The notes under the pieces were generated by a model that was given only the letters and a program-made list of their open reading frames with translations, ran no database searches and was not told the origin of the DNA. From positions 32,185-96,184 of the forward strand of contig NZ_SZQL01000009.1 in NCBI RefSeq assembly GCF_005233845.1: 64,000 bases of DNA, in the 5' to 3' direction. This stretch comes from Ilyomonas limi. Lineage in GTDB: Bacteria > Bacteroidota > Bacteroidia > Chitinophagales > Chitinophagaceae. A program made the position numbers and the translations under genes. Within the stretch, counting starts at the first letter, position 1, and every line of letters begins with the position of its first letter. Positions 1-9,382 of the stretch are shown here, piece after piece.

Positions 1-1
1 C

Positions 2-1537
2 AAATACAATTTAGCGCCGTTTGCATTGAGCGGCAGCAATGATTTGTACGACAGGCGTATCAATATTCAGGGCTTTATTAATTACGACAGGACACTTGGT
101 AGTAACCATTTTTATGCTTTAGGGCTCTTTAACCAGGAGAATTATACTACCAAAGTCTTTGGTGCTTACCGGTTGGATGTACCTCAAAAGTTAAGAGGAT
201 ATACACTCAAGTTAGGGTACGATTATAAGAGCAAATATTTGGTTGATTTTAATGCCGGTTACAATGGCTCCGACCGCTTTGGCAGCGGGCATCGTTACGG
301 CTTTTTCCCCGCAGGAAGTATCGGCTGGAACTTAGCCGGTGAAGATTTTTTCAAGAATGCATTCCCTATGTTCCAATTGTTTAAGATAAGGGCTTCTTAC
401 GGTTTGGTAGGTTCTGATGCCGTAGTTGATAACCGTTATTTGTATCAACAAATTTATGCAAGAGGTGGTTATTACTTTTTTGGAACAACGGCCAACACGG
501 TGCAGGGACTTTATGAAGGCAGCTTAGGCAACTCCAATGTTACCTGGGAAAAGTCAAGAAAAAAGGACCTTGGTTTAGACATCAATATGCTGCAGGATAA
601 ACTATCCATTACTGCCGATTATTTTAATGAATACCGTTACGACCAGTTATTTTATCCTGGCTCAATTCCCAATATTATAGGCGTTGGTTTTGCCCGTGAA
701 AACCTTGCTTCTGTACGCAATCACGGTTATGAAGGTTCTATCCGTTTTCAAAGCAAAATAGGTAATGTGGGATATGATATTACCGGTGTATTCTCTTATG
801 CTAAAAACAAGATTGTGTACGAGGATGAGCCATCACCTGCTTACCCCTGGCTTGCCCGCACCGGTCATCCTATTAATCAGCCATTTGGTTATACTGCTAT
901 AGGTTTTTATGAGAGTGAAGAAGACATAGAAAAAAGTCCGAAACCCAATATTGACCCAAGCGCTATTAAACCCGGTGATTTAAAGTATGCCGATTTGAAT
1001 GGAGATGGAGTAATTGATGAGCGTGACCAGGGACCAATTGGCAAACCTAATATCCCTAACACCAGCGCCGGCGTTACGTTTGGCGTGCATTACAAAGGGC
1101 TGGATGTAAGTATTTTATTCCAGGGTGCATTCAATTATAGCTTTGCTATTCAGGGTATTGGCATTCAGCCATTCCAGAGCCAGTGGCAGCCTATTCATGA
1201 ATTGCGCTGGACAGCAGAAAACGCAGCTAACGCTAAATTCCCAAGATTGAGTTCCAGTGCTTCTTACGAAAGCAGTCCAACTGCTTATCCTTCGAGCTTC
1301 TGGTTGATTAATGCCATGTATGTCCGCATGAAAACCGTAGAAATAGGTTATCAGTTTCCAAAGCAGGCATTGCCTTTTAAAATCAATAGTGCACGATTGT
1401 ATTTCAGTGGGTATAACTTATTTACCTGGACAAACTTCAAGTTGTACCAGCAAGACCCCGAAGTGGCATCCAATACCGCAGGTGATGCTTACCTGAATCA
1501 GCGGGTAATGAATATTGGCTTACAGGTTGGTTTTTAA
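2..1537 (+). CDS. SusC/RagA-like TonB-dependent outer-membrane receptor, C-terminal part
   Basis: The reading frame is open to the left edge, so only about the last 511 residues of the protein are present; the plug domain and N-terminus lie outside the window. What remains is the beta-barrel of a SusC-type transporter. It has many alternating aromatic strands, the calcium-binding-like stretch DLNGDGVIDERDQGPIG that is usual in SusC barrels, and the C-terminal end LNQRVMNIGLQVGF with terminal Phe. Such receptors import oligosaccharides or peptides across the outer membrane using TonB energy. No SusD gene follows: a terminator comes about 25 bases after the stop and the next gene is on the other strand. 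The partner SusD, if any, must lie upstream or elsewhere. The substrate cannot be told. Confidence 0.9.
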   Translation, partial: KYNLAPFALSGSNDLYDRRINIQGFINYDRTLGSNHFYALGLFNQENYTTKVFGAYRLDVPQKLRGYTLKLGYDYKSKYLVDFNAGYNGSDRFGSGHRYGFFPAGSIGWNLAGEDFFKNAFPMFQLFKIRASYGLVGSDAVVDNRYLYQQIYARGGYYFFGTTANTVQGLYEGSLGNSNVTWEKSRKKDLGLDINMLQDKLSITADYFNEYRYDQLFYPGSIPNIIGVGFARENLASVRNHGYEGSIRFQSKIGNVGYDITGVFSYAKNKIVYEDEPSPAYPWLARTGHPINQPFGYTAIGFYESEEDIEKSPKPNIDPSAIKPGDLKYADLNGDGVIDERDQGPIGKPNIPNTSAGVTFGVHYKGLDVSILFQGAFNYSFAIQGIGIQPFQSQWQPIHELRWTAENAANAKFPRLSSSASYESSPTAYPSSFWLINAMYVRMKTVEIGYQFPKQALPFKINSARLYFSGYNLFTWTNFKLYQQDPEVASNTAGDAYLNQRVMNIGLQVGF

Positions 1538-1561
1538 GGTTTGAATAAAAATAAGCACACG

Positions 1562-1592
1562 AAAGCCTTGCCTTGTGCAAGGCTTTTTTATT
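1562..1592 (+). terminator. Rho-independent terminator after the SusC-like gene
   Basis: A perfect 10-bp stem (AAAGCCTTGC at 1562-1571, GCAAGGCTTT at 1577-1586) encloses a 5-base loop and runs into a T-rich tract. It begins 25 bases after the SusC stop codon and closes that transcript. Confidence 0.9.
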
Positions 1593-1800
1593 TAAGAGAT
1601 TCTTTAAATTTATAAGAATGTGAATCCATTAAGGCTCAATGAGCAGTGTTGCACTAAACACATTATATAGCTCTGTGTTCCTCTATCACAAACTCTAGCA
1701 ACACTGTAGTTCAATTATTTATGAAACAGTCTCTAAGGTTTATTTTTGCTATACGGCTGATAGCAGAAAATACATAACACAAGTTAACCTGCAAAAATTA

Positions 1801-2967
1801 TCACTTTATTTTTTGCTGCTTATTTGCATTGAGATAAGGCGCAATAAAATAAAGTGCTATGCCTGCAATAAATAAAAACACGGATAATATTTCTGCTTGT
1901 GTGGGATGAAAACCAGCCATAGAATAGCGGATATTTACCCTGATTTTTTCAATAAAAAAACGTTCGATGCCGCAGAGCATCAGGTAAAAGGCGGAAGTGC
2001 GGCCTGCCAGTGTTATATTCCTGCGAATCAATAATAACAGACCAAATAACAATAAGCCTGCTATCAATTCATACAGCGGTGTTGGATATACCGGAACTGC
2101 CAAATGATAGCAGTAATTATCCCAGGTGCAATCTTTCATATACACCCCAATATTTGCTACGTTGTGCGGATAATCATAAGCCCAAAGCCAATCCGGCAAC
2201 CAGTGAAAAGGCTTGGGGTGTACATTGGTAATTCCCCAATCACCATCACCACCTATCTGGCAACCTAAACGTCCTAAAGCATAGCTAAGTAATAATGATG
2301 GAGCCAATGCATCTGCCATGCGCATGCGTTGAACGCCCCAGCTATAATGATACCACCACATGGCAAATGTGGCAACAATCAGTCCACCCAAAAAAGCAAA
2401 TCCTTCCGAAGAAAAAAGATTATTCAGTGGTGCTTTTATAAACCAGTTCCAGTTCTCGGCAATGCCAAACAGCTTGGCGCCTATTACACCGGCAATGCCA
2501 GCTACGATGATGCCTTTTGCAACACATTCGTGTGGCCAAACTTTTATTTTATGTACTTCAGGTTGGGATAGCTCTTCCTGCTTACCATAGTACCACGTAA
2601 TAATTACCCAAAAAGAACCAGCGATTAAACCACCCCAAAAACTGCCCTGCCACGAAAAGATATATGCAGATGTATTGACAACACTATTATGTTGCAAGAG
2701 CAAATACAGCAATTTATAACCTGCTACAAAACCGAGCATAAAATGTAGTAACAAGCGGCTGACAGGAGCAGCTTTACCTACAGTAATCGTAACCAAACGA
2801 TAGGTTAACTCGCCTCTTTTTTCTTTGCGCTTTAGTTCATACCGCCACATCCATGCGCCAGGAATGAAAGCGATGGCAATAAAAAAGCCTACCGAATTAA
2901 CCGCTTTTAAAACCGGGATGCTGATCCCGAATACATCTTTACACGCATAATACAGATTAGGATACAT
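1801..2967 (-). CDS. lgt: Prolipoprotein diacylglyceryl transferase
   Basis: Lgt moves a diacylglyceryl group from phosphatidylglycerol to the lipobox Cys of prolipoproteins in the inner membrane, the first step of lipoprotein maturation. The 388-residue protein has several hydrophobic segments and the family signature around residues 232-245 (GRLGCQIGGDGDWG). This form has Asp where E. coli has the signature Glu; I believe this variant is common in Bacteroidota. A second conserved element is YPTPLYE near residue 300. The protein is about 100 residues longer than E. coli Lgt, mostly because of an N-terminal extension and longer loops. It stands alone on the minus strand, convergent with the SusC-like gene. 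The window encodes many lipoproteins that would depend on it. Start at ATG 2967. Confidence 0.92.
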   Translation of the reverse strand: MYPNLYYACKDVFGISIPVLKAVNSVGFFIAIAFIPGAWMWRYELKRKEKRGELTYRLVTITVGKAAPVSRLLLHFMLGFVAGYKLLYLLLQHNSVVNTSAYIFSWQGSFWGGLIAGSFWVIITWYYGKQEELSQPEVHKIKVWPHECVAKGIIVAGIAGVIGAKLFGIAENWNWFIKAPLNNLFSSEGFAFLGGLIVATFAMWWYHYSWGVQRMRMADALAPSLLLSYALGRLGCQIGGDGDWGITNVHPKPFHWLPDWLWAYDYPHNVANIGVYMKDCTWDNYCYHLAVPVYPTPLYELIAGLLLFGLLLLIRRNITLAGRTSAFYLMLCGIERFFIEKIRVNIRYSMAGFHPTQAEILSVFLFIAGIALYFIAPYLNANKQQKIK

Positions 2968-3407
2968 ACCACAGTTTCTGAAAAGAAGATAATTTGGTTC
3001 TAATGACGCTCGATGAATAAAGAAACGACTTTATCAAAGCATACTACGGCTTGCTATATAATTCTTTAATAAGGCCTAAGATAATTGTTTGTACTACATC
3101 GGTATTGAAGTAAATCACAGTGTAGCAGTATAATAACCATAAGCGTTAGAAACATGCTGTATGGTAAGCCAGCATTTCGTCATTGCGAGCGCATGCGAAG
3201 CAATCTGTGCTATACTTTTAATCAATATAGATTGGCTTACTTAGAACTGAATAATTATCCCTTTCAGCAGGCTGACTTCGATTGTACCTCTATCCACAGA
3301 TTGCTTCGCATGCGCTCGCAATGACGCATTTATGTTCAGAACACTTATGGTATAATAGCCTCTCAGTATTCCGATGTGTTCTTCATGTCTCTGTGGTTCA
3401 AAAAAAT
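2968..3407. other. Intergenic region carrying a 32-bp inverted repeat
   Basis: There is no convincing gene in these 440 bases. The notable content is the pair of 32-bp arms at 3178-3209 and 3295-3326. The region after the second arm (3378-3407) is followed by the stop of the esterase gene. Confidence 0.7.
3178..3326. repeat. Long intergenic inverted repeat, 32-bp perfect arms
   Basis: The left arm (3178-3209, beginning CGTCATTGCGAGCGCATGCG) and right arm (3295-3326) are exact reverse complements separated by 85 bases. Each arm itself contains the palindrome GCATGC. Sequences beginning CGTCATTGCGAG and ending in GAAGCAATCTGTG resemble palindromic intergenic repeats found dispersed in several bacterial phyla, so this is probably a mobile or REP-like pair rather than a terminator: it lies between the start of lgt and the end of the esterase, both on the minus strand, and has no T tract. 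Confidence 0.8.
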
Positions 3408-5351
3408 TTATTCTGTATAGCTGAATGTTTTACCACTAGTTATACCTTTCCAGTCATCAGTGCGGAAAGGTAATGCAGGCAAGCCTTCTTTATTATACAA
3501 GTCCAATTCATCGGGATTATTTGCCCAGGCATACCGCACAGCTATAGGTGTCTTTACTTTATCACTGTACACTACTACAGTATTATCATTGCGTATATAC
3601 GCCTTTGCCCAATGAAACACACTATCTGCACCGGCAATGCTAAAGCCATGTACATAACCGTATTTATCTTTTGTGAGTATAGTGTCATCAAAATAAACAA
3701 TAATACTATCACCGGATTTTTCCATGCTTTTATACACCGGACTTACATGCGTGGTGTCTTTTCCATAAGCCACTTTCAAGGCAGCCAACCCTAAGCGTTT
3801 ACCAACATCCTGTTTATTTTTTGGATGAATATCGTTGGCCTCGCCAATGTCTATTGCTGTTGCTATACCTGTGTTGGGCAATGCTAAAGCCGAAGCCTGT
3901 GCTTCGCGCAAAGCAGCCCAGTCCTCACCTGGTCCGGCATTGTAGTTGGCCAATTGTACAAAGAGAAATGGAAGATCACCCTGGTTGAAATGCTTGCGCC
4001 AGTCCTGTATCATTGCCGGAAAAAGTTGTTTATATTCTTCAGCACGACTGCTGTTGCCTTCGCCCTGGTACCAGATAAAACCTTTAATGGCAAGCGGCGT
4101 AATCGGAGCAATATTGCCGTTATACAAAATGGTTGGCGAGCCAAAAATGTATGCATTGGGTACAAGTGGTTTTTTAAAGCTGGCAGCATTAATTTTTTCG
4201 CCGGGTTTATACAACCATTTCCCTGCCCAGCGCTGATCCCAAAACATATTGTACATGCCGCCATTATTGCCTGCATCAAATACGCGCACCACCAGCACAT
4301 TGCCGGTTGGTTTTAACACAGAATCAGGTACACTGTAGCCACGCAGGTTTTGGTTACCGTATGTTTCGCCTACTTTTATGCCATTTACCCAGGCAATATC
4401 ATAATCATCTGCCGGGCCTATGCCGAAGTGAAAATTGCCTTTAAAATCGGGCGGCAAATCAAAGGTTTTTCTGAACCATACCGAGCCATCATAATCCGGT
4501 AAACCTTTATCTTCCCAATAGCCGGGAAGGTTCATGGTTTGCCAATCGCTGGTATCTGTATCGGGCTTGTACCATTGTTGCTCCAGCCCTGGATCATTTA
4601 CTAAATAATATTGTTTTTCCCAGGCAGGCTTTCCCCTTTCAAAATCCTGTTGTATTTGTTTGAAACTCTTACCTGGCGCGAGATAAGTATTATAATAAGC
4701 ATCAAATTGTGGAAACTGGTGTACCGCTTCATTGCTCATCCATTCCTCCACAGCCGTTGCGCCGAGGTTATCGCTGATTAAACCAATGGGCACACCGATA
4801 TGCTCCTGCACATAACGCCCAAAGAAGAAGCCTACCGCAGAAAAATTTTGGATGGTTTCTACAGAAGCGAATTTCCATTCGCCACCTTTAATGGTGTCTT
4901 GTGGTACATAATCGGTAGCAATACCTACTGTAAAAAGACGAATATTCGGATTATTATCTCTTGCAGAATCCATTTCTTTTTGCGCCAGTTCCCGTACAGG
5001 AAACTGCATATTGCTTTGCCCGCCGCAAACCCATACATCACCAAATAAAACGTTGTTTAGCACAACCGTATTCTTGCCCGAAATACTTATCTGGTAAGGA
5101 CCACCGGCAGGTTGCGCGGGTAATATTATCTTCCATTTGCCATCTTTGCCAGCAGTCGTTTTGTAAGTACTGTTGTTGAATAACAGCAAAATTTTTTCGC
5201 CCTTTGTTGCTGTTCCCCATATAGGGCATGGTTTATCGCGCTGCAATACCATGTTGCTTTGAAATAAAGAAAACAGCGTGATATTGGCTTTTGTTATACC
5301 GGTAAATCCTAAGGAGAGCAGCAGGTAAAGTACTTTGTAAGATATTTTCAT
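3408..5351 (-). CDS. Sialate O-acetylesterase (SASA family), secreted
   Basis: This is a 647-residue protein with an N-terminal signal peptide (residues 1-22). The SGNH/SASA-type nucleophile motif GGQSNMQF places the catalytic Ser at residue 113, and DIHP near residue 505 supplies the likely Asp/His pair. Between them (about 260-380) is an inserted beta-sandwich with GSVWFRKTFDLP and FHFGIGPADDYD, typical of this family. FIWYQGEGN near residue 430 is also characteristic. Such enzymes remove O-acetyl groups from sialic acid or other acetylated sugars in the periplasm or outside the cell. No sialic-acid catabolic genes lie beside it, so the true substrate may be another acetylated glycan. It starts at ATG 5351, divergent from the sugar dehydrogenase-like gene. 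Confidence 0.88.
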   Translation of the reverse strand: MKISYKVLYLLLSLGFTGITKANITLFSLFQSNMVLQRDKPCPIWGTATKGEKILLLFNNSTYKTTAGKDGKWKIILPAQPAGGPYQISISGKNTVVLNNVLFGDVWVCGGQSNMQFPVRELAQKEMDSARDNNPNIRLFTVGIATDYVPQDTIKGGEWKFASVETIQNFSAVGFFFGRYVQEHIGVPIGLISDNLGATAVEEWMSNEAVHQFPQFDAYYNTYLAPGKSFKQIQQDFERGKPAWEKQYYLVNDPGLEQQWYKPDTDTSDWQTMNLPGYWEDKGLPDYDGSVWFRKTFDLPPDFKGNFHFGIGPADDYDIAWVNGIKVGETYGNQNLRGYSVPDSVLKPTGNVLVVRVFDAGNNGGMYNMFWDQRWAGKWLYKPGEKINAASFKKPLVPNAYIFGSPTILYNGNIAPITPLAIKGFIWYQGEGNSSRAEEYKQLFPAMIQDWRKHFNQGDLPFLFVQLANYNAGPGEDWAALREAQASALALPNTGIATAIDIGEANDIHPKNKQDVGKRLGLAALKVAYGKDTTHVSPVYKSMEKSGDSIIVYFDDTILTKDKYGYVHGFSIAGADSVFHWAKAYIRNDNTVVVYSDKVKTPIAVRYAWANNPDELDLYNKEGLPALPFRTDDWKGITSGKTFSYTE

Positions 5352-5660
5352 TGATTAATCATCTGTTTTTATTTGTTGTCACGCAAAAGTTCTTTCCCCT
5401 CAATTACGATCAGAAGCTGTATAAAGTAATGAAGTAAGTGATTCCCTTCTGTTTATCAGTTCCGATTGTGTGAGTTCAATACTTATAATTTTTAAATTCA
5501 CCATTCATTAGTCCTATATCAAACTCATCTTACCGAAACTAATTTCTTAAATGCCAAAACATAAAGACATGAGTTGTTTGAAAACAATACATTTGACGCC
5601 AAGTTATAATTAATAACCAGTATAACAAGAAAAGTCAAAATGGCATTGATAACGATTACC
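5352..5660. other. Divergent intergenic region
   Basis: About 309 AT-rich bases separate the start of the minus-strand esterase from the preferred start of the plus-strand sugar dehydrogenase-like lipoprotein. It must hold promoters for both. A weak LacI-type palindrome (GATAACGATTAC, 5648-5659, 9 of 12 matches to the palindrome seen in the PUL) abuts ATG 5661; I give it little weight. Nothing else stands out. Confidence 0.5.
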
Positions 5661-6944
5661 ATGAGAAAGATAACAGACTACTGTAGAAGCGGGTGTGCAT
5701 TCTTAATGAGCATCCTCCTTATAACAAGCTGCAACAATGCAAAACAGGAAACCACTACAAGTACCCTTACCGACACCACAGCGGCAATGCTGCAATTACC
5801 ACCAGGCTTTGCTGCTACTATTGTCGCCGATTCGTTGGGCGCATTACGCCACCTTGCCGTAAATAAAAAAGGGGACATTTATGTAAAGCTCAGTGTATTA
5901 AAAAACGGGAAGGGTATTTATTTTTTAAGTGATACCAACGGTGATGGAAAGATAGACAAGAGCACTGGCTTTGGTAATTACCCGGGCACCGGTATCCGCA
6001 TCATAGGCAATGAATTGTATGCATCTTCTAATACCAGTGTGTATAAATATGAACTAAATGACAAGGGCGAAGTAGTAGATACCGGCCGTGCAGAAACAAT
6101 AGTGCAAGGGCTTATAGATAAAGGCAGAGACAATGCAAAGGCAATAACGCTTGATGCTAATAACCACCTGTATGTTGCCATTGGATCTTATGACGAAACT
6201 TGCACCGATGCTGCAGGGCATGGTGTTTTGAATTGTCCACTGCTCGATTCGGTAGGTGGCATCTGGCAATTCAGTACCAACAAGCTTGCCCAGAGTTATG
6301 CTGATGCGGTCCATTATGCAAAAGGGTTGAAAAATGTAGTGGGATTGGATTGGAACAAAGCCACCAATACTTTATTTGCAACCCAGCATGGGCGCGGCGG
6401 ACTGCACGATAAATTTCCAAAACTGTACACGCCGGAACAAGACAAAGCACTGCCTGCCGAAACTTTGTATGAGCTGAATAGAGGGGATAATGCCGGCTGG
6501 CCGTATGTGTACTACGATCCTTTTCAGCACAAAAAAATAGTAGCTCCCGAATACGGTGGCGACGGGAAAAAATCGGTTGATGATAAATACATTGATCCTG
6601 TTGCCGTTTTTCCGGCACATCTGGGGCCCAACGACCTGCTGTTTTACACAGGAAGCATGTTTCCGGAGAAATATAAAAACGGAGCTTTCATTGTTTTTCA
6701 CAGCCAGTCGCAGCCATTAAAAAAAGGCTATCTGGTGGCGTTTGTACCTTTTAAAGATGGCAAGCCGGCGGGCGAATGGGAGATATTTGCTGATAATTTT
6801 ACAGGCGTGGATCTGAGCAATCCCAATGGGTCTTACCAACACCGCCCTATTGGTATTGCGCAGGGACCTGATGGCGCTTTGTACGTAGCAGATGACCTGA
6901 AAGGCACCATCTTTAAAATTACTTATTCTGGTGATAAGAAATAG
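5661..6944 (+). CDS. PQQ-dependent sugar (sorbosone/glucose) dehydrogenase-like lipoprotein
   Basis: The protein has about 427 residues from ATG 5661. That start is preferred over 5640 because it gives a clean lipoprotein signal (MRKITDYCRSG, hydrophobic core, lipobox ITSC followed by NN). The mature part opens with LPPGFAATIVADSLGALRHLAV, the usual first blade of the soluble glucose/sorbosone dehydrogenase beta-propeller. It continues with GDGK repeats, an ATQHGRGG stretch, RGDNAGWPYVYYD and the closing blade IAQGPDGALYVADD. Family members oxidise sugars with PQQ at the cell surface or in the periplasm, but many homologs have unknown substrates and the cofactor residues were not checked one by one. 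No PQQ biosynthesis genes are in the window. It ends before a strong bidirectional hairpin. Confidence 0.8.
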   Translation: MRKITDYCRSGCAFLMSILLITSCNNAKQETTTSTLTDTTAAMLQLPPGFAATIVADSLGALRHLAVNKKGDIYVKLSVLKNGKGIYFLSDTNGDGKIDKSTGFGNYPGTGIRIIGNELYASSNTSVYKYELNDKGEVVDTGRAETIVQGLIDKGRDNAKAITLDANNHLYVAIGSYDETCTDAAGHGVLNCPLLDSVGGIWQFSTNKLAQSYADAVHYAKGLKNVVGLDWNKATNTLFATQHGRGGLHDKFPKLYTPEQDKALPAETLYELNRGDNAGWPYVYYDPFQHKKIVAPEYGGDGKKSVDDKYIDPVAVFPAHLGPNDLLFYTGSMFPEKYKNGAFIVFHSQSQPLKKGYLVAFVPFKDGKPAGEWEIFADNFTGVDLSNPNGSYQHRPIGIAQGPDGALYVADDLKGTIFKITYSGDKK

Positions 6945-7120
6945 TGTTGAAGGTTGGTGAGAATAATAAATGCGTATAATTGTTTTGCTATTTTTCTCCG
7001 GTGCTGCGTAGTAACGCATACTGTCTTATCTGCTATGTTTTGCAAGGTATGGAGGTGTTAATGTGTATTCATTCATCCAATCAACTACAGAACAGTAACA
7101 CATAAGAGATGTTTTATCTA

Positions 7121-7182
7121 TGCTTGCAAAAAGAATTGTCCGATACGTACATACACGCACCGGACAATTCTTTTTGCAAGCA
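7121..7182. terminator. Bidirectional hairpin terminator between convergent genes
   Basis: This is a perfect 22-bp inverted repeat (7121-7142 and 7161-7182) with an 18-base loop. The stem includes AAAAAG on one side and CTTTTT on the other, so both strands have an A/T-rich flank. It sits between the convergent sugar dehydrogenase-like and globin genes and probably ends both transcripts. Confidence 0.8.
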
Positions 7183-7210
7183 GAAAAGCGAAATTTCCTT
7201 TAATTAATTA

Positions 7211-7603
7211 CTACTTACGGATAATTTGATTCTTTAAAGAATAACTGATAAACAGAATATCTTTTTGCGTGTCCCGGTCAATGTTGTGTTTTTGTAAGGT
7301 CTTCATAATATCATCTATCGCAGCAATATATTCCGTTTCGCTAATGTTCATGCCCTTGTGGGTTTCTACCATATCCCTCCCGGTATATTTTTCCATACCA
7401 CCACTGCCGGCGCATAAGAACTGCACCAGCATTTCCTTCACATGATGCATTCGTTCAGGCGTATCTCTGTAAGGTAGAAAACGTGCTTTAATCACCGGAT
7501 TATTCATGTGTGCTTCCACAATATCCTCTACCAGACGGCGAATACCTTCGGCTTCACCAAGTCTTTCGTACAAGGAAAGTGATTGTTCGGTTAAGATTTC
7601 CAT
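7211..7603 (-). CDS. Truncated hemoglobin, group I
   Basis: This is a small 130-residue globin of the 2-on-2 fold. It shows the group I pattern: LYERLGEAEGIRRLVEDIV at the start (helices A-B), PVIKARF, then GMEKYTGRDMVETHKGMNI, where His82 is the proximal heme ligand. Group I truncated globins bind O2, NO or CO and are often linked to NO or oxidative stress defence. The gene is monocistronic, on the minus strand, with its start (ATG 7603) about 235 bases downstream of the end of the AraC-type regulator gene. Nothing in the neighbourhood fixes its role. Confidence 0.92.
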   Translation of the reverse strand: MEILTEQSLSLYERLGEAEGIRRLVEDIVEAHMNNPVIKARFLPYRDTPERMHHVKEMLVQFLCAGSGGMEKYTGRDMVETHKGMNISETEYIAAIDDIMKTLQKHNIDRDTQKDILFISYSLKNQIIRK

Positions 7604-7838
7604 ATGGCTATTTTAAGGTGAAGAAATAATATTCAACAACATACAGGCTTTAAGCATAAAGAAGCAATGCTCACATGGTAGCCTTAGCATGTTTCACTCC
7701 GTGTCATCAATATCAGCCTTTGTTTATCCAGCTTGTGTTGTAAGATGCCGTTTTGTATTTCAAAATTACATTTGCAAGCTTAAGTAGAATGCAACTTTTG
7801 GTTCAAATAGTAGCAATTATGATTCACCCGAAAACAAA

Positions 7839-8954
7839 CTATGCAACCAGGATAGCATAATGCGATGGCAATACACCAAACCTTTTTTGAAAGCACTTTG
7901 AAAAATAAGATGAACTTGTAAATCCTGTGGCATAAGCAACTTCAGCAATATGGCGCTCTCCCTTTTCCATTAAATGCAATGCCTGCTGCAAACGGAATTC
8001 TTTGATAAAATCGTTAGGTGCAAGCGAAGTTAGCGACACCATTTTTCGATATAATTGAGACTTGCTTGTGTGCATAGCTTTGGTTAACAAACGAATATTC
8101 AGTTCCGAATGGTGATATTGTTGTTCCATGAACGCTATTAACCTATTTAAAAACGTCTCATCTGTTGCACTTATCACTTTTACAGGCAACCTGCTTTTTG
8201 ATAAGCTAAGCCCTTCGTCTCTGCACCAATCTTTTACCGATGACGTAACCAGGATATTGCCATCGTTGGCTGCCACGCTCAATCTTTTTGCAACCTTTAG
8301 CGCCTCACCAAATAAATCTTTGTTCTTTGTAACCGGCATACCTGCATTCAAAACAATCTGCAGTTGTAGTGCATTCGCTGATATGTCGTGCATGGCAATA
8401 CTTTTCTGCACTTCAACGGCGCTGGTAATAGCTTTGGTTGGAGACACAAAAGAAAATAAAAAGCAACTACCCGTATGCTCTACCCCGGTGCCATCAAATC
8501 GCCCGGTTGTTATTCTTAACTGATTAGTCGCAATGTTTATCACTTTATTGGCATTAGCATCATTGCATTTTTCCAATACTACAGCAGCGCCTTTTAATGT
8601 CACCAGCATTAAGGTTCTAAACGCGGATTCCTGAATAGCAGGTAAGCCGGAACTATTATCTGCCTTTGCAATTTCCGGGTCTGTAACCCTGCCCAGAAAC
8701 GATTCTACCAAGTGTGGATTTACTTCAATAATTTGATGGGGTACCAAGCCATGTGCATGGTTGTGCATTGCTTCTACCGAAGCTTCGTCCGGCGCTTCTA
8801 CGAGGCAAAAAGCTGTTCTTCTACGCTCATCAAACCAATAGGTTAGGGCGCGGCATCCGTACTGATCTTGTATTTGCAAATCTTTTGCATGCGCTTCGGC
8901 AACATCCTTAGCTGTTACTTGTGGCAAATTGTGGCGGTCCATGTAGATAGGCAT
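7839..8954 (-). CDS. DUF4242 / nucleotide-cyclase-like / AraC-type three-domain regulator
   Basis: The 371-residue protein has three recognisable parts. Residues 1-90 (MPIYMDRHNLP to LVESFLGRV) match the DUF4242 ferredoxin-like fold, known from a nickel-binding Streptomyces protein. Residues about 110-265 resemble a class III nucleotide-cyclase homology domain (CFLFSFVSPTKAITSAVEVQ, LNAGMPVTKNKDLFGEALKVAKRL, GNILVTSSV). The catalytic metal Asp residues of active cyclases are not evident, so it is probably a sensor remnant. Residues about 285-371 are an AraC/XylS DNA-binding domain with two helix-turn-helix units (AMHTSKSQLYRKM and IAEVAYATGFTSSSYFSKCF). It is likely a ligand-responsive activator. 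There is no signal peptide. Its target genes are unknown. Confidence 0.8.
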   Translation of the reverse strand: MPIYMDRHNLPQVTAKDVAEAHAKDLQIQDQYGCRALTYWFDERRRTAFCLVEAPDEASVEAMHNHAHGLVPHQIIEVNPHLVESFLGRVTDPEIAKADNSSGLPAIQESAFRTLMLVTLKGAAVVLEKCNDANANKVINIATNQLRITTGRFDGTGVEHTGSCFLFSFVSPTKAITSAVEVQKSIAMHDISANALQLQIVLNAGMPVTKNKDLFGEALKVAKRLSVAANDGNILVTSSVKDWCRDEGLSLSKSRLPVKVISATDETFLNRLIAFMEQQYHHSELNIRLLTKAMHTSKSQLYRKMVSLTSLAPNDFIKEFRLQQALHLMEKGERHIAEVAYATGFTSSSYFSKCFQKRFGVLPSHYAILVA

Positions 8955-9382
8955 ACAACCAGGTTTTGGGATTACTGCATGACTGTTTTGCTTTTGTATT
9001 TGGTGTTAAAGCGCGTACAATATATTCCTCTTTTGATAATAAGTAAAGTGCTAAGTATATAGCAATATACGAAAAATAAAATACCTGCTACTAACCACAA
9101 GATTTGGGCAACTGCCCGTATATAAATTAATAAAATAAAGCGCTTAACTAACAACTTACCCACTGCTGTACTTAGTCTTGTTTCACACAGGATAGTTTTA
9201 TTGGAGAAGCATCAAGAAAGGCTTCAAATAAACCTTCATTAGGCATAAGGTATGTGCTGTGTTAATTTACCAATGAACTCAGCGAACTCTTCCAAATTTT
9301 GCCTGCTTTTCCGTAGAGTGTGAAGCCTCATTTATTATTAATTGCTCCAAGCACTCTCCGTGTCTCCATCACCGCACCCCAA
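8955..9382. other. Intergenic region between two minus-strand genes
   Basis: These 428 AT-rich bases separate the end of the TraB/GumN gene from the start of the AraC-type regulator. A 63-codon hydrophobic frame (9163 to 8972, minus) ends 17 bases before the regulator. I could not support it as a gene, because AT-rich DNA often yields such frames. Otherwise I see nothing specific. Confidence 0.5.

Noticed and set aside
5648..5659. LacI-like palindrome before the sugar dehydrogenase-like gene
   Set aside because: 9 of 12 matches and far from the PUL; too weak without a genome-wide count.
8972..9163. 63-codon hydrophobic frame on the minus strand before the AraC-type regulator
   Set aside because: It looks like a membrane segment, but AT-rich DNA yields such frames by chance; there is no ribosome site and no family match.
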